In this document: in pieces, positions 15,349 through 23,800 of the stretch
Position numbering within the stretch: position 1 is the first letter of the stretch
Layout: the number at the start of each line of letters is the position of its first letter
Source of the DNA: a virus
Virus record (IMG/VR): IMGVR_UViG_3300021376_000295
Location: 1-26,686 of that record
Strand: one strand, 5' to 3'
Length of the DNA stretch: 26,686 bases
Notes under the pieces: model-generated
The model's input: only the letters and a program-made list of their open reading frames with translations
Databases searched by the model: none
What the model was told of the DNA's origin: nothing
Program-made: the position numbers and the translations under genes

Positions 15349-15593
15349 TCTGCCTTTTTTCTCCCTATATATATTCCGTATACGCTTAATTCAAATTCAA
15401 AATAATTTTTTTGTTCATTATATGATAGTGTAAACTCTGGATTAATGTCAAATCTTGGAGCATATCCAGATAGGCGCATTTCTGATACCAGTAACCTGAT
15501 ATACTCTTGTTGCAGTCTGTATATGGCCGAGTCATCAACTATGATTCCGTCCAGCCCAAACCGCTTTATCGCCTTGTGTGGAAATGTTTCCAT
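15267..15593 (-). CDS. Small conserved-looking phage protein of unknown function
   Basis: The 108-residue protein has an N-terminal helical part (YRLQQEYIRLLVSEMRLSGY at about 25-44) and a beta-rich middle containing FDINPEFTLSY, then YGIYIGRKKAEWILGIDG at about 72-89. I do not know a function for it, though similar sequences seem to occur beside phage replication genes. The last 82 bases overlap the primase in another frame. The ATG at 15593 has no Shine-Dalgarno; instead TATAAT ends exactly seven bases upstream, so the message may be leaderless. Position between helicase and primase suggests a replication accessory. Confidence 0.72.
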   Translation of the reverse strand: METFPHKAIKRFGLDGIIVDDSAIYRLQQEYIRLLVSEMRLSGYAPRFDINPEFTLSYNEQKNYFEFELSVYGIYIGRKKAEWILGIDGTKAIYTHPVKLKEFSQGLA

Positions 15594-15600
15594 GTGGCAT

Positions 15601-15606
15601 ATTATA
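15601..15606 (-). promoter_or_regulatory. Possible -10 element for a leaderless transcript
   Basis: TATAAT here overlaps the helicase stop codon, with seven bases between it and the ATG of the 108-residue gene. Transcription from it would start at or next to that ATG. No Shine-Dalgarno is visible for the gene and no clear -35 is present. Confidence 0.4.
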
Positions 15607-16828
15607 CTGACTTATCTTCATAATCCTTATACCTATAATATCCTTTGTCAAAATCAACCTGAACCAAGAACTCTCCCATAAAACCATGGCGATTCTTGCG
15701 AAATACGCATTCAATTACATCACTATTAGATGCTCTACCTAGTGCAAGAACCCAGTCAGCATCATAAGCAATCTGCCTTGACCATGCCGTTTGTCCAAGG
15801 GTGGGAACAATTTCAAGTTTTTTTACATCATCGGGGGTAGCAGATGAAATGGCAATAATAGGAACCTCTTCGCTAATAGCCATTAATTTAAGTTCACGAG
15901 ACAGATTCTTCATTCGTACCGTTTCATTTTCAGACTTTTGGTTTGGAGACATTAACTGTAGATAATCGACAACAACAAAGTCTGGTTTATATTGATCTAT
16001 CTTTCCACGAAGAACTACTGGGTTGATATCTCCGCCAGTATCGTTTGAAACAATATGAAACTCTGGCTTACCCTGAACATTTTTAGCATGCCAAGACTTA
16101 AGCATATCCATCTCAACCTGACCAGCACTTAGTTTTCTATGAGACCATACCCCTTCTCCCATGATTGCAAATACACGATTGCGAACTTCAACTTCAGACA
16201 TTTCAAGACTTATGATCATCGGGCTACGACCCTGTTTCCAGGCCTGTACAGCAAAATAGAGAGACAACCACGACTTTCCTATGCCTGGGTATGCAAGAAA
16301 GACCCCCAACTGCCCTGGCATAATTCCAGCAGGTAAATAGTTATCAAATCCTGGAAGACCAGTTTTGATTCCAATTGCCCCCATTGCTTGCTGTTTTTTA
16401 AGATTTTCAAAATAGGCGATTGCAGAATCTAAATCTGTAACATCAATATCACGAATGGCTGCTGTGTTTTTTCTTAACTCTGCAGTTTTAGTAATTAAAG
16501 ACTCAAGGGCATTCAGTCCTTGTCCACCTTGAACATCTGTAGCAGCAGATCTAATAATTTCTTTAAGACTATTTGTTAAATATTCTGCTTGCACTTCTTC
16601 AAGATGATGTTTGGTGGAACCTACACCACTGACTGGCTCAAAATCCCTAAACTTTTGTACAACCAATTCTGTTGGAGGTACAGTTGAGTTATGCTCGTAG
16701 TATCTTTTAATAAATTGCCATAGGTCTGTGTGTGTGGTTAAAATATTTTCTATATTGGCCTGCAACAATACGTGCGCTTGCTTGTCTTGCAGTAATGCAG
16801 AAATTAGTTTAGATTCTGCATTGTTCAT
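15602..16828 (-). CDS. dnaB: DnaB-type replicative helicase
   Basis: This 408-residue RecA-fold helicase unwinds DNA ahead of the polymerase. A helical N-terminal domain (about 1-130) is followed by an ATPase core with the phage-typical GIKTGLPGFDNYL at 153-165, Walker A AYPGIGKSW at 179-187, SLEMSE at 207-212, and a Walker B strand, FVVVDYLQLM, near 280. A late arginine-rich stretch, VFRKNRHG, is in the usual position of the arginine finger and DNA-binding loops. Its length is shorter than bacterial DnaB (about 470), mostly in the N-terminal domain. The start overlaps the stop of a 42-residue membrane peptide gene by ATGA. No loader with a recognisable AAA+ core is present; the 102-residue gene upstream is the only candidate partner. 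Confidence 0.92.
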   Translation of the reverse strand: MNNAESKLISALLQDKQAHVLLQANIENILTTHTDLWQFIKRYYEHNSTVPPTELVVQKFRDFEPVSGVGSTKHHLEEVQAEYLTNSLKEIIRSAATDVQGGQGLNALESLITKTAELRKNTAAIRDIDVTDLDSAIAYFENLKKQQAMGAIGIKTGLPGFDNYLPAGIMPGQLGVFLAYPGIGKSWLSLYFAVQAWKQGRSPMIISLEMSEVEVRNRVFAIMGEGVWSHRKLSAGQVEMDMLKSWHAKNVQGKPEFHIVSNDTGGDINPVVLRGKIDQYKPDFVVVDYLQLMSPNQKSENETVRMKNLSRELKLMAISEEVPIIAISSATPDDVKKLEIVPTLGQTAWSRQIAYDADWVLALGRASNSDVIECVFRKNRHGFMGEFLVQVDFDKGYYRYKDYEDKSV

Positions 16829-16953
16829 CGAGACACCTTATACAATATTATCATCTGTATCACAATCACAACAAAAGTCCCAATGGTCCTAATTAATCCC
16901 ATCTTATGGTTGTGCTCATCGCACCATCTTTCTAGGCGGTCTCTTTCTTCCAT
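16825..16953 (-). CDS. 42-residue membrane peptide before the helicase
   Basis: A short frame reads 42 residues. It begins with a charged segment (MEERDRLERWCDEHNHKMG), followed by one strongly hydrophobic stretch at about 24-38 (IGTFVVIVIQMIILY) and a short basic end. The ATG at 16953 has a good Shine-Dalgarno (GGGGAAGG), and the stop overlaps the helicase start by ATGA. These two signs make a real gene likely despite the small size. It resembles a one-pass membrane peptide with a cytoplasmic N-terminus by charge distribution. It could be a membrane anchor for replication or an inhibitor of host functions; there is no evidence for either. Confidence 0.68.
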   Translation of the reverse strand: MEERDRLERWCDEHNHKMGLIRTIGTFVVIVIQMIILYKVSR

Positions 16954-16962
16954 GACCTTCCC

Positions 16963-17271
16963 CTATTCACTCAACCACTCCTTAGCCTTTTTTCTACGCT
17001 CTGCACGTTCTTTTGTGTCTTTTGTATGTTGTTCTTTTGCTTCTAGTATATCATCTGCCATGTAAGCAAAATGACTCCATGTCGGATTAGGTACTACTTC
17101 AAAATAATACTCAAGTAACTCGTAGCAGGTGTCTAGTCCATATGAGTCAATAATTGCGTTAGCAGACCACTGCTCAACCCATTTGTTATATCTTGGCTTG
17201 TGTCCTAGTTTAAACGTGTAGTGTTTGTCAAACCGACTTAACAGAGCCAATCGCTTCTGCTTATCGGTCAC
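16963..17271 (-). CDS. Small helical protein upstream of the helicase, function unknown
   Basis: This 102-residue protein uses a GTG start at 17271 next to the stop of the preceding gene, with an AAGGA Shine-Dalgarno. The first two thirds contain compact helical elements (YNKWVEQWSANAIIDSYGL, then a tryptophan-rich NPTWSHFAYMADD near 62-74) and the last 25 residues are a highly charged helix (KERAERRKKAKEWL). No known catalytic motif is present. Because it directly precedes the helicase block it might help load or regulate the helicase. That is an inference from position, and I do not recognise a family. Confidence 0.7.
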   Translation of the reverse strand: MTDKQKRLALLSRFDKHYTFKLGHKPRYNKWVEQWSANAIIDSYGLDTCYELLEYYFEVVPNPTWSHFAYMADDILEAKEQHTKDTKERAERRKKAKEWLSE

Positions 17272-17272
17272 A

Positions 17273-17479
17273 TTAATTTCCTTCGTCTATTTCAACCTTT
17301 GCTTCTGCCACTTTTTCTGTTAGTTTGTCTTCAACAAACTTATACACACGCACAAATGCCTGATCTACAGTCTCTCCGTCACGTTTTGAATCTACTATAC
17401 CCAAGTCTATTCTTAATGACTGGAAATTACCCAAATTCTGTGTATAGCCGAGCGTTACTGATACCCTTGTATCTTCCAT
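17273..17479 (-). CDS. Small protein of unknown function (68 aa)
   Basis: The protein from the ATG at 17479 is 68 residues. Two beta-strand-like segments (RVSVTLGYTQNLG and QSLRIDLGIVDS) are followed by a helix carrying VDQAFVRVYKFVEDKLTEKV. The pattern resembles a small alpha-beta family in phage replication regions, with no assigned function. Another ATG at 17485 would give two extra residues, but the AAGGG Shine-Dalgarno is too close to it and fits 17479. The gene is followed at once by the 102-residue gene (TAATGTG junction). Nothing in the sequence suggests catalysis or a membrane location. Confidence 0.68.
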   Translation of the reverse strand: MEDTRVSVTLGYTQNLGNFQSLRIDLGIVDSKRDGETVDQAFVRVYKFVEDKLTEKVAEAKVEIDEGN

Positions 17480-17494
17480 CTTCATACCCTTCTA

Positions 17495-18037
17495 CTATAT
17501 TGATTCTGACCAAATTGGTATAAACCTACCGTCTTCAGTCTTGGTATATGTAAGTATACCATCCCCCATTCGGCGTGTCAACTCAGCCTTTGTTGGAGTT
17601 ATATCATTTGTTATTAAATTATCTTTTCTTGGTCTTCCAATATGATATGTAGCCAGTATATCACGAATCTCTCTAACTTGCGATTCAGAATAATATGATC
17701 TAATCTGCCATGCACGTTTGCCATCTTTTTGTGCACCTATAGGATTTGGAATAATTCCACGTTTCATTAATGTAGGCATATATTTTCTATGTCTATTGAC
17801 AAGATCTGCAGTTTCTGATACAGTATATGCTCTTTCTTTTTTATTTTTAAATTCTTTTGTTAAACAACTTTCAGTTTTATCTTTTGTTATATTATAAATT
17901 GACATAATGCCATTTGATCTGTTATAATGAATAACTCTAACTAAGTCTTTATTTAAAAACCAAATTTTTTTACTTCCTGTAATTACAGAGGAGAGGTTGT
18001 AGTCTTCGCTCGTTCTAATTCCTTTTTTAATAACCAC
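17495..18037 (-). CDS. MerR-like HTH DNA-binding protein with AT-hook-like motif
   Basis: The 180-residue basic protein has a central winged HTH like the MerR/excisionase group: YTVSETADLVNRHRKYMPTL at 71-90, RGIIPNPIG at 93-101 as the wing region, then a helix to about 130. GRPRK at 134-138 is an AT-hook-like minor-groove motif, followed by TKAELTRRMGDG. The first 65 residues form another, Tyr-rich and basic domain I cannot place. It probably controls transcription or binds replication DNA. The GTG start at 18037 has a GGGGAAGG Shine-Dalgarno and lies 55 bases inside the preceding zinc-ribbon gene. It stands at the boundary of tail and replication genes, which suits a switch regulator, but no operator was identified. 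Confidence 0.75.
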   Translation of the reverse strand: MVIKKGIRTSEDYNLSSVITGSKKIWFLNKDLVRVIHYNRSNGIMSIYNITKDKTESCLTKEFKNKKERAYTVSETADLVNRHRKYMPTLMKRGIIPNPIGAQKDGKRAWQIRSYYSESQVREIRDILATYHIGRPRKDNLITNDITPTKAELTRRMGDGILTYTKTEDGRFIPIWSESI

Positions 18038-18174
18038 GTGCCTTCCCCTGACTCAAGCGGTGGATGAAAAAATCTTCTTGATCCACAAATAAAACAATAT
18101 ATTTCTATATGAGATAAAGAGGTATAAACTCTGTCTATCATCATATATCTTGAACATTTTTTGCATTTAATCAT
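17983..18174 (-). CDS. Small zinc-ribbon protein (63 aa)
   Basis: The protein has two CxxC pairs, C4/C7 and C27/C30, with 19 residues between, forming a likely zinc ribbon of about 30 residues. The remainder is charged and probably flexible or helical (LLKKELERAKTT). The ATG at 18174 forms a TAATG junction with the stop of the last tail gene, and the 3' end overlaps the HTH gene by 55 bases. It may bind nucleic acid or the following HTH protein. I do not recognise a specific family. Confidence 0.7.
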   Translation of the reverse strand: MIKCKKCSRYMMIDRVYTSLSHIEIYCFICGSRRFFHPPLESGEGTWLLKKELERAKTTTSPL

Positions 18175-18617
18175 TAATTAGGCATGCCGACGATAATTAA
18201 ATTAACGCCAATAGATACATCTCCACTAGAATTAAAATTAACAATGCCGTCAACCTTAGATGTTGTAATGCTTTTTATTACAACTGAAACATTTTTGCCT
18301 GCTTCTGTACCGCCAATATTAATTGGAGTTGCAGTAACTATTGGAGCAAATTTAAAGTCTGCTGCAAAACTATAAGAAAATGGTTGCTGACTTCCTACGC
18401 TCTGATTTGAGCCTTTGACAACATCAGTATATCCTGCAATAATTCTAGTTTCAGAAGCCTTGGCATTTTGAGATACTGATCCAGGAACGTCTACCGTAAC
18501 ATATTTGTATATTGCTGGTGAGACCTGCAGCGATAATTCGTTAATTGCATTAGCAATTTGATAAATATAAGAAACGTCAAGCGGTTGACCTAATTCTGGT
18601 AATGGTATTTTTGCCAT
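18174..18617 (-). CDS. Tail-tip or fibre protein with beta-sandwich C-terminus
   Basis: The 147-residue protein starts with a helical segment (DVSYIYQIANAINELSLQV at about 14-32) typical of an assembly or attachment part, followed by a beta-rich domain (about 36-145) containing FKFAPIVTATPINIGG, which resembles the strand arrangement of H-type lectin-like folds in phage tails. It closes the run of tail genes. A role in host contact is therefore plausible. A strong AGGAGG Shine-Dalgarno and a TATAAT hexamer in the short gap upstream precede its ATG, so it may be transcribed more strongly than the other tail genes. Sugar binding is not shown. Confidence 0.65.
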   Translation of the reverse strand: MAKIPLPELGQPLDVSYIYQIANAINELSLQVSPAIYKYVTVDVPGSVSQNAKASETRIIAGYTDVVKGSNQSVGSQQPFSYSFAADFKFAPIVTATPINIGGTEAGKNVSVVIKSITTSKVDGIVNFNSSGDVSIGVNLIIVGMPN

Positions 18618-18632
18618 AATTCCTCCTGTCTA

Positions 18633-18641
18633 ATTATATCA
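18633..18641 (-). promoter_or_regulatory. Extended -10 promoter candidate before the last tail gene
   Basis: TGATATAAT (hexamer 18633-18638) overlaps the stop of the 146-residue tail gene. The exact 13-mer TCTGATATAATTA also occurs before the Cas4-like gene. The predicted start near 18626 leaves room for the AGGAGG Shine-Dalgarno of the downstream gene. No clear -35 is visible. Confidence 0.45.
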
Positions 18642-19074
18642 GACTGCCCTCATTTTCAAATAGAGTTGCGTCGTCAAATTTTTCCAATGGTATAGTTTTA
18701 GGCTGAACGGCAATATGAACGTATGTCTTAGTAACGTCATAAACTATAGAATGGTTTGTTTGAGATGTCTTTGTATAATATTCCCATCCAGCATTATTCC
18801 ATTTTACGTATATAAAATATTCTTCAATATGTTGTTGAGGCTGCCACGCTAAATTAATAACACGATGATCTTTGTCTATAATAATACTATTAAGTATTTC
18901 TTCTGGAGTATCTTCTGCAATAATTTTATATACTGGAGACCAATGCGAAGTTCTATTTTTATCTTCAGAAATAAACCTATATCTCAAAACATATTTTTTA
19001 TTTGCACCAAAAAATCCAGGTAATTTAGATTTTGGTATTATAACTTTTTTAATTCCAGCATCTGGAGTAGGCAT
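18634..19074 (-). CDS. Small tail-associated protein, fibronectin-III-like
   Basis: This 146-residue protein is nearly all beta strand by pattern. KKYVLRYRFISEDKNRTSHW at about 26-45 followed by SPVYKIIAED, and later YFIYVKWNNAGWEYYTKT near 85-102, resemble a fibronectin type III domain, common in phage tail decorations. No catalytic or membrane motif is seen. The ATG forms a TAATG junction with the stop of the 368-residue gene upstream. It is presumably a tail-tip or fibre component by neighbourhood and fold-like features. The domain call is by pattern only. Confidence 0.65.
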   Translation of the reverse strand: MPTPDAGIKKVIIPKSKLPGFFGANKKYVLRYRFISEDKNRTSHWSPVYKIIAEDTPEEILNSIIIDKDHRVINLAWQPQQHIEEYFIYVKWNNAGWEYYTKTSQTNHSIVYDVTKTYVHIAVQPKTIPLEKFDDATLFENEGSLI

Positions 19075-20180
19075 TATTGCACATCCAATGCAAATCTAAA
19101 CTCTATATAGTTTGTTGTGTTTGCAGCCTTAATCACAGTTTGTGCATTGTTATTTTTTAATACTGTATAGCCTGTAAGACCATATACTGGATTTGTTGTT
19201 GAAACATTTTCAAATCTAACTGCATCTAAACCAACATAAAAGTCACTAGATGGCCCATTTTTAATAACAGTTGTATATATTTTTACGACACTGACATTGT
19301 TCCATGTGAAACCAGTAGTTTTGTATAATTCTTGTAATTGTTTAGTTACTACATGATATCTGTTTGTTGAAAAATTATAATCTTGGTTTTTCATTATGAC
19401 TTCAAATCTAGCAGACTCTCCACTTCCAACCGTGTTGGTTTCTGCAAATTCTAATAATATTCTTACTTCGTCGGGAACAATAGACGAATCTGGATCTTTA
19501 TTTATGATGCTAAATGCCAATTTAATTTCATCAGTTGGTACATTTTTATTAAAATCTAAAGATGTTCCCAATAAGTGTAAATGATCAGATCCTGTATTTA
19601 TTTTTAAATGATTATTTTCTACAGTTAGATTTGCCGAATCTCCTCTCATCATTACCATATTATTATAAAACCTTGCTCTTTCATACCTAGATGTTCTGCT
19701 AGAATCAGTAAATACAACATTGTCTGAGTTTGTTTGAAAGGCTTTATATGGTTGATTTATAACGTTATTTTCACCTAATGGTTCATATATTACTTCTAAC
19801 TTGCTAGAAGTTGTTTGGTCGAAGTATTCCCAGTTTTCATTTACAGTAAAAGCAAACAAAGATCTAGAGTCATATGCTCCAGCAGATGGGTTTGCTCCAG
19901 CAGAATATATTCCAACTTCTGATATTTCATACCTCTCATCAGTTGGCAACTCTGCGGTTAAAACAATTTTTTCTACCCCTTCATCATTAACATAGCCTCT
20001 TGAAATAATAGGAACTCTAAACATTTCAAAGTCTAAACTTTTTTTATTTGAATAATCAGCAAATGGTTGATTAGTATTTAACGGCCTGGCGCCACAGCCT
20101 ATTGCAATGTAGGATGCATAGGCAGGAGCCTGTCCTATAAGATATTTGGCTAAAATCCCTTTTCCAATGTTAGTAATCAT
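19074..20180 (-). CDS. Tail-tip/baseplate protein
   Basis: The 368-residue protein opens with MITNIGKGILAKYLIGQAP, a start seen in phage structural proteins of the tail tip, followed by an YIAIGCGA strand and the segment YEISEVGIYSA near 82-92, which resembles the N-terminal module of tail-fibre or baseplate proteins. From about 150 to 320 there is a beta-rich region (DNVVFTDSS, then LKINTGSDHLHLLG and DFYVGLDAVRFENV) compatible with a jelly-roll carbohydrate-binding domain. The end is another short beta-rich tail. It abuts the 212-residue structural gene upstream. It probably attaches to the hub and helps receptor contact; this is inferred from sequence style and location. Confidence 0.68.
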   Translation of the reverse strand: MITNIGKGILAKYLIGQAPAYASYIAIGCGARPLNTNQPFADYSNKKSLDFEMFRVPIISRGYVNDEGVEKIVLTAELPTDERYEISEVGIYSAGANPSAGAYDSRSLFAFTVNENWEYFDQTTSSKLEVIYEPLGENNVINQPYKAFQTNSDNVVFTDSSRTSRYERARFYNNMVMMRGDSANLTVENNHLKINTGSDHLHLLGTSLDFNKNVPTDEIKLAFSIINKDPDSSIVPDEVRILLEFAETNTVGSGESARFEVIMKNQDYNFSTNRYHVVTKQLQELYKTTGFTWNNVSVVKIYTTVIKNGPSSDFYVGLDAVRFENVSTTNPVYGLTGYTVLKNNNAQTVIKAANTTNYIEFRFALDVQ

Positions 20181-20182
20181 AT

Positions 20183-20821
20183 TTACACCACATATATTGT
20201 ATCATCTAATACTACCCCTTCAGATATAATAGAAACCTCAACCTGTTCATCTTTAGCCAGGTTAATAACATTAATTATTAAGTTGCCAGTTTCTTGATCA
20301 ATATATACTATAGAGCAGTTAGGTCCAGTTCCACATTCTGGTGTTTTGCTAGAAAAATTAATTGGAAATTGTTTAAAATAGTTTGAGTCTATATCCTGTA
20401 AGCCTAAAATATTTTGAGGATTATATTGAAAATATAGACTACTTAAATTTTTAATTGGTTGATATAGAATATTTTGTCCATTGACTAAATCTGATCTTGT
20501 TATATTAATTAATTCTTGACCACCTATATTTTCAAATATGAGATCTGTCATTATGGTGTCTGGTAATGTATCATTTTTAAATAAAATTAAATTTGATGTT
20601 GCAGGACTTACATCTTCATCGACTTTGCCGTTTGGATATAAAACAGTTGGATCGTCTGGTATTGCATTTAACCCACTTATATAATCACCATATTCTTTGA
20701 GTTGTGTGGCACTGGTTACTCTCTTTGCACTTCCTGTCTTCCAAGACATTTTTTCTTCATGTGTTGGTGCAACTGGATAATCATCATAAACTATTTTTCC
20801 ATCTCCATTAAAATATACCAT
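20183..20821 (-). CDS. Probable tail-tip structural protein
   Basis: I cannot place this 212-residue protein in a family. The first 60 residues are polar and Tyr/Asp-rich (YDDYPVAPTHEEKMSWKTGS), followed by an extended Asn-rich and hydrophobic middle and a beta-rich end (IVYIDQETGNLIINVINL at about 168-185, then QVEVSIISEG). Two cysteines, C161 and C167, lie in a short segment, ECGTGPNC. There is no signal peptide or transmembrane segment. It lies one base downstream of the giant hub gene and three bases before the next tail gene, so it is part of the tail operon and probably sits at the tip. Confidence 0.62.
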   Translation of the reverse strand: MVYFNGDGKIVYDDYPVAPTHEEKMSWKTGSAKRVTSATQLKEYGDYISGLNAIPDDPTVLYPNGKVDEDVSPATSNLILFKNDTLPDTIMTDLIFENIGGQELINITRSDLVNGQNILYQPIKNLSSLYFQYNPQNILGLQDIDSNYFKQFPINFSSKTPECGTGPNCSIVYIDQETGNLIINVINLAKDEQVEVSIISEGVVLDDTIYVV

Positions 20822-20822
20822 A

Positions 20823-23800
20823 CTACACCTCGCTCAAATATAGTGTCATATTGGGTCCACCTATATCTTTTTGATAATCTATGTTGTAAACTACAAATTT
20901 TGATTTAGGAGAAACAACAACATCTAAATTATTTTCATTTTTATATTCTATATTTACTATATCTCCTAATTGTACAATAGGCAAATTAAATACTTTAAGT
21001 CCAATGCTTTTTCTTGGCTTCATGATTTTTTGTATAATCCAAGACATTAAATCTTTTGCGTCATCTTCAGACTGAATATATGGGGTCTCCATAGAAAACT
21101 CTTTTTTTCCATATGTTAGCCTGCTCGTTTTTATTTTATCAAAATCTTGTTGTGCTTTAATTGGAGAAACAATCAAGCCATCTTTACCAATTTCTGGATC
21201 AGAAAAATTACTATTTTTAGCAAAATAATTATCTACTGTTAATTCATTTTCTGATTGTTGTGTAAACGTTACTCCCTGTATTCTTAAATAGTTTCCACTA
21301 GTTTCATCTAAGTTAATTGCAGTATCTGTAGCATTAAATATTAAAAATTCTGCTCCATATGATCCAGCCCTAAATCCAGAAACTGTATATCCCTTAATTC
21401 TATTGAAGGTGGGAGATAGTTGTGCATATAGTGCTGGAAATGCTTTATCATATCTAACTTTTAAATATGCTGCTTCTCTCATTATACTTCCAAATTCCTC
21501 AAAATAAATATTAAATTTAGGTGGCTGACTTGGACTTATTCCAGAAAGATAAGTAGACTGTATAATGCCAGACATAGAATATTTTCTAAATGACTCATTA
21601 GCATTAATTTCATTATCTTCAAATGCTGCTGATACTGGAGTGTCTAATGCAAAGACAGTATTTTGACTGTAGTTATTGGTTAATGCATATATATTTTCAA
21701 ACATACATTTTGATCCGCCACGAACAAATAAAGCCATGTTGTTATAAACTGGTGTTGGTGCTTCATCATCTACGATGCTTACTATTTGATTGTTAATATA
21801 TAAGTAGAACCTTCTAATAGAACCTATGTCTTGATATTCTACTGCTAAATCATATACGGTAGAATTCTTTTCGCCCGTCAGTCTTGATAGACCAACAAAG
21901 TTACCTTCATCAACAATTATGTTTGTAATTCCGCCCCATAATTTTATAGGTATTGCTTTATGTTCTGGGTCAGATAAAACTTTATAGAAAATTACATTAT
22001 GAAGATTTTCTGTAGCAGTTGAATACTCACTAACATTTTTTTCTGTTAATGATATTATTTCAAAATAATATCCAACATTGGTGTTTGGATTTAAGAGAAC
22101 AGCAATTCCTCCAGATCCGCCAGATATATTAAGACTTTGATTTGGTTGTGATCCCTGAAGGACATAGTATGGCGTAGGATTTAATGGTGTCTGTCCACGT
22201 GTTTCACTTGTTTCAATTTTACCAATAATTCTCATCCTTGTTCCAAAATGCTTATATCTATTGTCTAATGCTTTATATTGATATGATAAGAAGTTAAGTG
22301 GCGTTTCTGTATTTGGAAATGAAGGTCCAGACATAACCAATGCCGATGATTGAACAGATCCAGTTTGTGTTGATTTTATAGTATTGTTTTGTGTTTCTTT
22401 TGTAAAAGATGTAGATAAAAAGTTTTTAATAATTCCAGTTCTTTTATTTTCTTTAGATCTTATGTTGTTTACTCCAGCCTCGCCATCACTTAAAGTTATT
22501 GCTTCACTTATATCTTTAACTAATTCCTCCTTAGTCTTGGCAATATGTTCTAATCCAAACAAATATTTGCTCTCCATATCCATTCCACGAACATACAAAT
22601 CATTACTCCAATAAGGATCTAGTCCAGCCTTATGAGAAAGTACTGGAGTTCCAAACTGACCTCTTCCATGTCTAGAAACGCTACCGTTTTTCATAACGGT
22701 TATTCCATTTATCTCTTCATATTTTGGCTCAGAATAAATACGAACTAATCCAGTAGGATATATCTTTCCATTAAATGTAAGTTTAGACATATAGTTTTGA
22801 TATTCTTGATTACTGCTAATCCAAACATTTCCAATAGCACCAACATTAGTTGTTGTAAAACTAATCTTTCCATTATTATCTTGTGTTGTAATTACTTTTT
22901 CTGCGCCAGGAATGTTGTATTGTAATGCATCAAATCTTATAATCTCTCCATTGGCGTAAAAATATCCAGCGTGTCTTCCTAACCAGTATACGGCTTCACC
23001 AAGATCAATTGTGTTATTTGTTATTTGATTTCCTACAACAACTGGTTCATTATTTGATAAATTAGAGTTTAATGGAATAGCAGATAGGCTATATCCCGAT
23101 TGACTTTGAACCTGCCCATTTATTGACCTTAATGGATTTTCACCAGTTACCTCCCATAAAAGTGCTGGTTTATATATCCAGTTTTTTGCTGCAGCCTCAT
23201 TATCTATCATTGACGCTTGCTTAATTGTTCCGTATGATCTTTGAATATATCTTGATTTATAATTAATCCTTCCGTCATTAAAAACATTTTTATCACTAGA
23301 CGCTATGTCTATAATATTAGTTAGTTTAATATTTTTATTTTTATTTCTTATTTCATTGTTTTTAATAAAATCATTTGATCCATAAAAAGTAAATTGCACA
23401 TCTCTTTCAGAATTTGAAGGAAGCATATAATTTTTGCTCATCATAACAAAATTATTATATTCATCAAAGAACATTGCTGTTTGTGTAGATAATGCTAAGT
23501 CATTCAAAACTTCCGCTACCGTCTTGTCTGGACCAATATAAAAGAATGGAATTATTAATTCTTTTTCTCCAGTAACTCTTTTAAAGGTATAATTAGAAAA
23601 CCCTACTGAATCCAAAAGTAAAGATACTGCATAACTTAAAGATACGTTAGTAACAAGCATTTCTGGTGCAAGAATTGATTCAAAATAAAAATATAAATCT
23701 CTTAATTCTAAAGTTACTTTTTTATCGTTTGGATTATATTTTGGAAACGAATCACAATATAATGTTTTTATTGGAACCATATAGTCATATCCGTTAACAT

